NCBI GenBank assembly: GCA_025201345.1
Contig: JAIXMG010000009.1
Location: 930,001 to 994,000, forward strand
Reading direction: 5' to 3'
Origin: Thamnidium elegans
Taxonomy: Eukaryota; Mucoromycota; Mucoromycetes; Mucorales; Mucoraceae
DNA length: 64,000 nt
Below the pieces are notes generated by a model that was given only the letters and a program-made list of their open reading frames with translations, searched no databases and was not told the origin of the DNA. Numbering within the stretch: the stretch's first letter is position 1; every line of letters starts with the position of its first letter. Below are positions 34,271 through 43,033 of this stretch, in pieces. Both the position numbers and the translations under genes were made by a program.

Positions 34271-34426
34271 TTGAAAGCCTCTTTAATTCTGAAGATGTGA
34301 TATTAGTTACAAGATTTTGAAGCAAGCACAAAAAAAATGGGAAGAAAAGCAAGTAATTTCCCAATTGGATGGTACCATTTTTCCCCTCACAGTATTTTGT
34401 ATATAAGGCACACATTATTTTATTAA

Positions 34427-35586
34427 CAAGTACTTTTACGACAAATCGGCCCTATAGGGCCGGTCACAAAAAATCATTTTTTACGATAATAAATATTTTT
34501 TAAAGAAATATGTTTATGAAAACATTAACTTCCACATCTTCTATATATTCTTACAATTTTTTATAAAAAAAGAAGGACACTTGCCTCACAAATATTTCAT
34601 CACAAAGTTGGTCAGTTTTTCAAAAAAATTAATCGGCCCTATAGAGCCGATTACAAAAATAGAAAAAAAAAAAAGGCTGTAGCAATATATTCTTTTTTAA
34701 AAAAATGAATATGTTATACCTTTATAAATGATTACATGGGAATATTATTATTCATTTCTTGGGCAAAATGTAGCTGATGGCATTTTTGGCACATGGCATT
34801 AAGGTTGCATGCGTATCTTTTAGAAACCCGAGGAGAAGGTTTTACACCCCGCTCCTTGCATGTTCTACATACCAATCTTTTTCTTTCAGGATATTGGGCA
34901 AGAACTACATACCTGTGAGCTTCACCAGAAGTTCGGCTTCTTGTATTTATAGGCCCTGCCTCTTCATAATTCCCGAAATCCTTGACCTTTTTGAGCAAAG
35001 ACTGTGTAAGCCTGCATTTAAAATCGGAATGAAGAATCCCTTCTGCATTATTCCCCCAGATCTTATAACAGCTGAAAGCATTGGCTTCAGCGATACCAAA
35101 CACAAATGACAAAAAGCGAACTTCCCAACGATAAGTCTTCATTATATCATGAAAACAAACCATGTTGTCTCTGCGGTTGTTGTTGGCATCTACACTGCCT
35201 ATGATGAAGAAAAAACAAAAATCAATTATCAAATATAGAGATACAATATAGATATACAAAGCTACAGTATCCTACTCTTTTGACTTTCATAATCTTCAAA
35301 AACCTGTGGACGGCGAAGGCCACTACCGTTGACCCCTTGGTATACCCGTGTGGAGGGACTCGTAGTACTACAAGAAGATATCAAAGCTTTCGCCTTTTTA
35401 TCTCTGTACGCGCAGACAAAAATGGTACGACCAAAGTCATCCACCTTCGACATGGAAGCAGAGCTTCCACGCTCAGGTTGAAGGCATTGTATAATATCAG
35501 TGCGAGGCATTCCCCTTGGCCAGTACACTCTTTTCGTTACTTGCATGATAGAGAATAACCCTTGATCTAATAATCTACTTGTCATT
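34427..35586. mobile_element. piggyBac-like element 2, truncated
   Basis: The 3' end adjoins TTAA at 34423-34426 and starts caagtac. Palindromes cggccctatagggccg (34447-34462) and cggccctatagagccg (34634-34649) lie between this end and the transposase stop, with spacing matching element 1. The 5' part is cut off at 35586 by the short CACTA derivative. Confidence 0.7.
34732..35585 (-). pseudogene. piggyBac transposase, C-terminal half
   Basis: The minus-strand frame starts inside the catalytic core (LLDQGLFSIMQVTKRVYWPR, GMPRTDIIQCLQP) and continues with YRDKKAKALISSCSTTSP. An intron (about 35206-35276, GT...AG, joining ESQK to SSVDANNNRRDNM) follows, then HDIMKTYRWEVRFLSFVFGI, NAFSCYKIWG and a Cys-rich C-terminal domain (RKRLVCRTCKERGVK ... 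CNLNAMCQKCHQLHF). It ends at 34732-34734. The retained part is open and better preserved than element 1, but the N-terminus and first two catalytic aspartates are missing, so the copy cannot act. Confidence 0.8.
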
Positions 35587-35915
35587 CACTATGGCCAGAT
35601 ATTTAGTAAATGATACTGTTATTAGTGGACATAGTTACTAAATACGGAATATATTCCGCTATTTTCAGTAGAAAATACTCTTCCCCTTTTTTTTATTCTA
35701 AATTTAGATTTTTTCTTTACCCGGGAATTAAAATATTAAAAAGGTGCATATCAATGTTCTATAACATATAGGTATATTACAGCGGCATAGTCGTTTAGAT
35801 CTTAGCACTTACATGTATAGAGGAATAAGTTAATTATCAAAGTACAAATAATATAGACAAATATATAAATTTATTTAAAGAAAAAAAAAGAAAAAAAGAC
35901 ACTGCCACGTTATCC

Positions 35916-35946
<31 letters not shown>

Positions 35947-36958
35947 GAGACGCTACGATAATAAAAAAAATTGATTTACTACATATATTCGTGCTTTCTT
36001 TTTTTCAGTATACGTAAGACTTACCATATAAATTTCAGAATCACGTATAAAAAAAGAGGTCGTTTAGCCAAGCAGAAGGTGACTTTTTTTTTTCAACCGC
36101 AGACGTAAGCGACCTTGCCTTTCCCCCCCCCCCTTTTTTTTTCTTTTCCTTTTTTATATATACTTTTACTTCACTTTATACACAAAAGACTAATCTCAAT
36201 GGTAACAATAAACTGAATCTCTTGAAATGGAACATAACTGTTTTTCTTCTTCTATAGTTCATTCGCCTCTATTGTATCCCTAAACGCTAAGTAAAGTATT
36301 TTTTTTTATTTTGTTCCACTGCTAAAACAATTTTTTTTTTGTTCGTTTGCTTTTAGATATTTAACCATTGAATACTATTATGGTTTACCTTAAGGTACAC
36401 ATCTTTTAGTTATTTTTATTTACCACCTATTAATATCTACAAACGTTTATATATTTACAGAGAAGAAACCGTTTAACCATATGTCTTGGTTTTTTATTTA
36501 CTTGTAAGTTTGATAATAACACTATTTATGTAAAACAGATTTTAACCATATATATTATGTAGAAGTAAGTTGTTATAAATGGCTACTGAATAAAGAACAA
36601 CGGCTACTAAATAAAAATCAATGGTTACTAAATAAAGAGCAATGGCTACTGAATAAACAGAGATTTTACTAAATAAAAAACAATGGCTACTGAATAAAGA
36701 GCAATGGTTACTGAATAAACAGACTCATGACGTATTTTTTGGTGGAATTTCTACTAAATAGGGTATATAAGATACCATTTCAATTTCAGTATCCAACTTA
36801 CTGCGTTCAGTGGAAAATATACTGCATAATAAATCCAGTATACATGGATACTAAATTCAGTAACCATACTATCTCATAGTTTCCGAATTTACAGTGTGCA
36901 TATTTAGAAACACTTCTACTGTTATTAGTATAAAAAACAACTTTATCTGGCCACAGTG
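35587..36958. mobile_element. Non-autonomous CACTA derivative (1.37 kb)
   Basis: Begins CACTATGGCCAGATATTTAG and ends ...ctttatctggccacagtg. Its left approximately 550 bp is the inverted copy of the right end of the large CACTA element (about 46527-47042), and its right approximately 800 bp is the inverted copy of that element's left end (40382-about 41300). It is therefore an internally deleted version in opposite orientation. It contains an array of caatggctactgaataaaga-type subterminal units (about 36575-36725). No coding capacity. No clear 3-bp target duplication. Confidence 0.8.
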
Positions 36959-38179
36959 ACTAGAAAAGTAAAAATAAATTATGACATACCTTTTTTTTTA
37001 TTCAGCCTAGCTTGGTTAACGCCCTACATAGATAAAATGAAAATAAAAGAAGGAAGTTGTCAAGCCATTTAGTCATTCCGGTAATCTTTACTATAAAGAA
37101 TAACAGCTAAGTTAACAGAGAATAAAAAAGAAAGAAAAAAGAATATAAAAAAAAAACTGTAACGATGTTATACCTTTCTGAAATGAGCGTTGTTTCTTAA
37201 AATATAAACGGAAAGAGGCAATGTAGTTGAAAGAACATCTTAAAATAAACTCTTCGCAGTTAACAGAACATAGAGACACATATTATTAGTGTTGAAATTG
37301 TAAAATCTGTTTATTGAAAGTGAAAAAAAAAGAAAGAGAAAAAAAAGAGAGAGAAAAATAAAGGGAGAAAAATAAAGGAAAAAAAAAAAGGACTATTTTC
37401 CGTAGTTATTACGCTAAAAACATAGCCTAACAGAGGAGTTGGCCAATAAAAAGCTCATCTGGTTATTAGGCTTTTCTTCTAGCATGTTTTGCTACTGGAG
37501 CAGACTCTACAGAGAACTCTTCAGTGTCAGCGAGAAAAGAAGTACTAAGGTAAAATAAAATAAAAGTAACATAAATTAGAATAAAAAAGTGTATAAACAA
37601 TGAAATTAACTTACAACACGTCCTCATCTATAGGACTCCCTACTTCGTTCTCGGAAGACATAGCGGAATCCTCATTGTCCAACTCCAAAATCTTTTTTTT
37701 TTTTAAAAAAAATGCTTATGATGAGAAACGTTTATGTTTCGGATGTTAATAAATATAAAAATAAAATTGAAAATAAAATGTAATTTTATTTTATTTTTTA
37801 TTTTTGTATTTATGGTTTTTGATGATATGTAATTAAAATAAATAAAAATAGCGAAGCTTGTTTTTATAATTATTTTAATATACATTGAAATCAAAAAAAA
37901 AAAAAACATTTCTAACATAAATGTTTCTCAGTAAAAAAAAAAATTGTATAAATTAAAAAATATATAGCAACATTTATTACATATATGGTGTTGGAGACCA
38001 TATTTTCTTTTTTAAAAAAACATTTCAATTATAATAATAATAAAAAATTAAAAAGAATACAAAAAAATAAATATACATGTATCTAAAGCCTTCCTTAAAA
38101 GGTTTTCGAGATTCTTTTGGCTAGCTTTTGCTTATGAGATGAGTATTTCTCATTCAAAAAACTTGTTACCATTGTTACC
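36959..38179 (+). repeat. Duplicated segment, copy 1
   Basis: About 1.2 kb starting actagaaaagtaaaaataaa is nearly identical to 59844-63180, where it is split by an IS1595-type element. It includes a small two-exon minus-strand ORF (37466-37661) conserved in both copies and ends ...aacttgttaccattgttac. The left edge is the end of the short CACTA derivative; the right edge meets a truncated IS1595-type end. Confidence 0.8.
37466..37661 (-). CDS. Small conserved two-exon ORF (41 aa), copy 1
   Basis: Exons 37615-37661 and 37466-37544 are joined across a GT-AG intron (gtaagtt...ccttag). The peptide starts MSSENEVGSPIDEDV and ends in a basic cluster (KHARRKA). The frame stays open upstream (KILELDNEDSA) to an AG preceded by a pyrimidine-poor tract, so this may be the last part of a longer transposon protein. 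The second copy (62445-62640) keeps the same frame and splice sites with several substitutions. Acidic body and basic tail suggest a nuclear accessory protein; function unknown. Confidence 0.4.
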
Positions 38180-38282
38180 TTTATGGTAACAAGTCATTCT
38201 TAAATATGATTGGCTATACGTAAAAAAATTGGTATAATAGTTACCATAATATTATTTTGAGTACAACGGTTCCGCCATAGTG
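38180..38282. mobile_element. Truncated end of an IS1595-type element
   Basis: The right terminus reads ggttccgccatagtg at 38282, matching the 5' CACTATGGCGGAAC terminus of the element at 60118-62235. Internal blocks such as taccataatattattt are also similar. Only about 100 bp remain. It sits inside the transposase fragment at 38283-38697. Confidence 0.6.
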
Positions 38283-38697
38283 GAATAGCATTTTGAGCAT
38301 CAAATTGCAACTCTTCATGATCTTGTAGTCTGTTTACCAGCCACTTGAAAGCTCCTTGATCGATGCCGAAGGTAGACCGTACGCTGTTGAGTGGATTGTC
38401 GTCGTCAGTCAAGCGAGCAAACTTCAACTCGAAGAATCGGATTCTCTAGACGTTTGTTGGTTAATCTTTAGTTGTAGTTACTGTTCGAGATCCAAACGTA
38501 TCGTTTAAGAAAAAGGGAAAAAGATCGATGGAGTAGCCAAATTGAGACTCGAATGAGTTTAAAAATGGCTTTGAACAAGATCCCCTTCTGCTCTTAATCG
38601 TTCTAGAGTACGTTGCAAGAACAAAGAAGATTCCTCGTGTAGTCTTTGTAACTCGAACCAGTTCATTTCCTAGGTATTTTCTTACTGTTCTATACAT
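38283..38697 (-). pseudogene. DDE_Tnp_4/Harbinger-like transposase N-terminal fragment
   Basis: Minus-strand pieces read NELVRVTKTTRGIFFVLATY (38461-38697), then after stops RIRFFELKFARLTDDDNPLN and GAFKWLVNRLQDHEELQFDA until the IS1595-type end at 38282. The segment with FKWLVNRLQDHEE resembles the N-terminal helical region of Harbinger-like/DDE_4 transposases. Internal stops and truncation make it a relic; the family call is tentative. Confidence 0.4.
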
Positions 38698-39569
38698 AAA
38701 CTAAACTGGCGTAAAAGAGTGTTTCTATTGTTAGGTTCAAACATAGTAATAATTGTGCTGAATAGTTAAAAAATATACGCGGTAAAAAAAAGGGGTGTTT
38801 TGTGTCATAATCTCTTTCTTTTTTTGGAATTAAAATTAAATATTGAAAAAGGAAACTTGCATGAGATGTAAACATTACACAGTCATTGTAATTACCAAGT
38901 TGTGTTTAAGCCATAAAACGAATTACAGCTAGTAAAGGAGGTTAACAAATGTAGTTAATTTATTTGGTTTAATTTTTTTATTTCGTTCAATTTTTGGTTG
39001 GTAAAGTTATATAATGATTGCTATAGCGTAAAATAATAATAACTGCTATTAATATTTGTTATAAAAATTAGTTTTAATATATTTAAAACCATGAAGGTAA
39101 ATCTAATTCAATTGAAAAGTCTAATTGATTACATCTGCGAAATACGCAGGAAATGAAAATACACCGCTAGTTCCGCTGAAAAATGTTCGGAGCCTGAACT
39201 TTATTTTGTGCCAATTCCACATCACACCCAAGGATTTCTTTCTCTTTTTAAGAAAAAATAATATTTTATAAATTTTGATTGGCCTAAAGGTTTGCAATAA
39301 GGTTCGAGTGATTTTAGGTGTGATTTTTCTTACTTTTGGGGGGGCTTATTTTTAAGACCGGAAAGTTCAGCCATTTATATTTTGGAGAGAAAACCCCCAA
39401 AACAGATTTTTGTTTCTCTTTTCTTTTTTAAGTAGACAAGATTTGGGCTGTTCCCAAGCAAAAAAAGAATACTACCCCCTCTTTTTGGAAAAAAAATTCT
39501 CCCCCATTAAAAAGGAAATTATAACCTTAAAAATTCATACTCCTCAGCCAAAAAATGCCGTTTGACTGC
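38698..39569. other. Unassigned AT-rich region
   Basis: No coding signal. It contains runs such as tttttgggggggg (about 39335) and palindromic bits, probably decayed transposon DNA. Confidence 0.4.
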
Positions 39570-39631
39570 CTTTTCTGTTTTTGTAAATACACCACCCTCC
39601 AGACGGTGGTGTATTTACAAAAACAGAAAAG
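39570..39631. repeat. Perfect 27-bp hairpin
   Basis: Arms 39570-39596 and 39605-39631 are exact reverse complements (outer part cttttctgtttttgtaaata, inner part caccacc), separated by 8 bases. Much longer and more exact than expected by chance in this AT-rich DNA; possibly the joined ends of a small fold-back element or a strong RNA hairpin. Confidence 0.8.
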
Positions 39632-39842
39632 AACACCCGTCTGACGTAATACGTACATGAATAAAAAAAGGCTAAACTAAATTATTTGACAGTAATAACT
39701 TTCTTTTTTTCGTTATTCAAAACTAAAATAAAACCCTCACAATTATTTTAAATTACCTTAAACATCAATGTTCAGTACTATCAACTTTAACAATTCTGCT
39801 ACAGTTTCTACAAGTTCCGGAATAGGTTCTGGATGGGATATA

Positions 39843-40381
39843 CAGTGGTGCTACTAACTCACTCACAAAAATAGAAAACAATATAGTGATAACTTAAATC
39901 AAGCTAATCAGATCAAATTAAAATTGAAATATGCGTAATTGTTTACTTTTTCTATTTATGTAAGAAAGTAGAGGAAATGATGACGTCATTAAGATAAACA
40001 AAAAAAATACAAATTTTTGGTTTTTTGTAAGAATGACGGAATATTTTATATCTGTTACTTTGAAGAATTAAGTATAATGATGTAGCTTTTTTTTAAATGT
40101 TATAAATACTACGACATCAGGCTTTCAAAAAAAAATATAAATCGTTTAACTTTTCCGCTTCTTTTTTCCTGTTTAGCATCAGTTGTTTTACAGCCTCAAT
40201 AATTTTTATATGCCCTATAAACTCAGCAAGGATAAACGTAATGACATCATATCTCTTATAAATAATGGTGACTCTACTAGCAACATTATTAAAAAAATTG
40301 ATGTATCAGAAGCAACTGTTAATCGAATAAAAAATCAGATTAAACCAGAACGTATTCGACAACAAGGTGGTAGGCCAGCTA
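39843..40381 (+). mobile_element. Tc1/mariner fragment, 5' half
   Basis: The left terminus cagtggtgctactaactcac follows a TA (39841-39842). Coding starts at ATG 40210: MPYKLSKDKRNDIISLINNG and DVSEATVNRIKNQI form the N-terminal HTH of a Tc1-like transposase, then GGRPATL. The large CACTA element interrupts it exactly at 40382. The rest of the gene is not found beyond 47042. Confidence 0.75.
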
Positions 40382-40616
40382 CACTGTGGCCAGATAAAGT
40401 TGTTTTTTATACTAATAACAGTAGAAGTGTTTCTAAATATGCACACTGTAAATTCGGAAACTATGAGATAGTATGGTTACTGAATTTAGTATCCATGTAT
40501 ACTGGATTTATTATGCAGTATATTTTCCACTGAACGCAGTAAGTTGGATACTGAAATTGAAATGGTATCTTATATACCCTATTTAGTAGAAATTCCACCA
40601 AAAAATACGTCATGAG

Positions 40617-40870
40617 TCTGTTTATTCAGTAACCATTTGTTTTTATTTAGTAAATTCTCTGTTTATTCAGTAACCATTGCTCTTTATTCAGTAGCCATTA
40701 TTTTTTATTCAGTAGCCATTATTTTTTATTTAGTAAATTCTCTGTTTATTCAGTAACCATTGCTCTTTATTCAGTAGCCATTACTCTTTATTCAGTAGCC
40801 ATTGCTCTTTATTTAGTAGCCATTGTTTTTTATTTAGTAGCCGTTGTTCTTTATTCAGTAGCCATTTATA
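40617..40870. repeat. CACTA subterminal repeat array
   Basis: About a dozen irregular units of roughly 20 bases with the core tattcagtagccattg or tattcagtaaccattg, occasionally tatttagtaaattctctg. The inverted array in the short derivative (36575-36725) has fewer units. Subterminal arrays like this bind the accessory TnpA protein in plant En/Spm; the same role here is inferred. Confidence 0.75.
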
Positions 40871-41409
40871 ACAACTTACTTCTACATAATATATATGGTT
40901 AAAATCTGTTTTACATAAATAGTGTTATTATCAACTTACAAGTAAATAAAAAACCAAGACATATGGTTAAACGGTTTCTTCTGTAAATATATAAATGTTT
41001 GTAGATATTAGTTGGTGGTAAATAGAAATAACTAAAAGGTGTGTACCTTAAGGTGAACCATAATAGTATTCAATGGTTAAATATCTAAAAGCAAACGAAC
41101 AAAAAAAAAATTGTTTTAGCAGTGGAACAAAATAAAAAAAAAAATACTTTACTTAGCGTTTAGGGATACAATAGAGGCGAATGAACTATAGAAGAAGAAA
41201 AACAGTTATGTTCCATTTCAAGAGATTCAGTTTATTGTTACCATTGAGATTAGTCTTTTGTGTATAAAGTGAAGTAAAAGTTCATATAAAAAAGGAAAAG
41301 GAAAAAAGATAGTAAAAGAAAAGGTAAAAAAAAAAAAAATAAAAAAAAAGAGCTTAGAATTTATAAGCGTACGAAAAAAAAAGTCACGTATTTTATTTTT
41401 TACTTTTTA

Positions 41410-42538
41410 TCAAACAATATTACTAGTTGTACTTTCATTGTCAAGAATACTAAATTCCAAATAGTCCAAGGAGGGTGCAGTATTCTCCTCCTGTCGAATA
41501 GTCTCTGCCTGCTCTTCAAGATAGCGCTAAAATAATAAGAATAAAAAATTAGCCTTAATTCATTTAATTATGACTTCAATACCATACATCAAATTGTCTT
41601 TTTGACTTCTTTTTGTGGGCTTGCTTTTTTGCCTTAAATCCTTCTTGTAGCAACAGTCTCGCACACCAACTGGATTTGCACCGAGAGATAAACATTCCAG
41701 CAGTATCAGCCCTTTGAGGAAGATTTCTAGTTACCGTGAATAATTATTAAGAGATAAGGTGAGATATTTCGCAAGCTTCAAACATCTCATATTTTTTTTT
41801 CTTTAAAAAATCAATCAAAAAAAGCATGACTAAGTTATTTGGAAACTTAATCATAGGAAGTTGCTATTATAATTATTTTCTATAATATTAATTTACAATG
41901 TATCAGTAATTTATAATTTCATTTTAATTTATATTATAATATCAAATCCATGCAAGTATGGATGTCTTTCTTTGTTCAAGTAACAGACTGTAGTATTTCT
42001 TGTCGATATCCTTGACATCATCTTTCCAACTTGACACAAGTGAAAATCCGTCTTGTTGCATACTCGACAAAACACTTCTAGCGATTCCTTTTAATTGGCT
42101 TCGTTGCTCCTTTAATTGGAATTTTGACGAAGGGGCAACTTCCTCTCCATGTTGAATAGTGTGAAGAAGTCTAAACATGTCATCTATTCTTCTAGTGGAA
42201 CTATAAGGTTTTTCCCCCTTTCTAAGTCCATAGGGATTTGGTTGTATTAAACGAGTTCTATTTGCACTATCAGTAGTGTTGACAGATTGAACATAAATGG
42301 CACGGTTAACATAGTCGATATCTAATTTTTTTTTTTTAGTCACCCAATCTGACGAAAGGAAAAAAAAGATATGATGTATATATATATTACCTGTCAGTGA
42401 TCTTTCAGTAAAAAAATTTAAATCGCTTCCAGTTAAAGTGGGACCATATACGGTATCTAAACGAGACGATATGGAATCTACCTTGTTGCCTAAAGCCTCA
42501 ATAGCATTGATCATTTGTTGCTCAGAGTTGGTGTTCAT
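41410..42538 (-). pseudogene. CACTA accessory (TnpA-like) protein gene, interrupted
   Basis: Starts at ATG 42536-42538 (MNTNSEQQMINAIEALGNKV), has a 42-nt intron at about 42349-42390 (GTAATA...CGTCAG) and continues LDIDYVNRAIYVQSVNTTD ... DDMFRLLHTIQHGEEVAPSS ... KDIDKKYYSLLLEQR. There the 255-bp repeat (41713-41971) interrupts it and adds a premature TGA. Beyond the repeat the frame resumes with RADTAGMFISRCKSSWCARL, a further intron (about 41529-41588) and RYLEEQAETIRQEENTAPSL to a stop at 41410-41412. It is divergent from the transposase, like tnpA/tnpD arrangements, but has no recognised domain apart from helical segments. Confidence 0.6.
41713..41971 (-). repeat. 255-bp repeat, copy 2 (inverted)
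   Basis: Inverted counterpart of 34012-34270 inserted into the coding region of the CACTA accessory gene. High identity between the two copies suggests recent spread. Confidence 0.7.
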
Positions 42539-43033
42539 TTTACTATGTAAGAAAAAATTATTTGAATAAAAAAAAAAAATGTCTTTATATAAATTTACCT
42601 TTTAGACCAGTTTTTTTTTCATTTCTTTTTACCAATCAGAAGAGTCTAAACATTGTCTAAAAGAGTAACTGCATAAATATCAAATGATCTTCTAACAAAC
42701 TTACATTTTATTGGTTAAGGTATTGAGCACCAATAACATTTGAATCTACCACTCCAAAATTGCAGTACGCAATATTTAACGTTAAACAAACTGCAATCAT
42801 TCAAAGAACCAATAATATCTACATAACCATTCAAATCTATCACCTTTCTTTTTTTTTTCTGAAGAACCAATTGTAATTGTTTTAATAATTCTTTCTCGAT
42901 TTGTTAAACTATATAAAAGGAGATCATTAAAAAGAGTTTTTTTTTTCTTTATCATACCAAGCACATTATTGTTTTTTTTATATCCAGCTCCTCTTTATCT
43001 TATACCCTTAACAGTAACTAAATAATCCGACTG

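Larger units (their letters stand above)
32550..34392 (+). mobile_element. Tc1/mariner element, complete ends, dead transposase
   Basis: A 1.84-kb element has termini ctgtgaggggaaaaatggta and the matching inverted end ...taccatttttcccctcacag. It is flanked by the TA duplication at 32548-32549 and 34393-34394. The pre-insertion site is visible in R1 copy 1 (about 31655). A transposase pseudogene lies at 32948-33937. A 255-bp repeat (34012-34270), also found inside the CACTA element, sits in its 3' part. Confidence 0.85.

Noticed and set aside
36575..36725. Regular repeat array considered as CRISPR
   Set aside because: Units are adjacent and degenerate without unique spacers, in a eukaryotic CACTA element; a subterminal transposase-binding array explains it.
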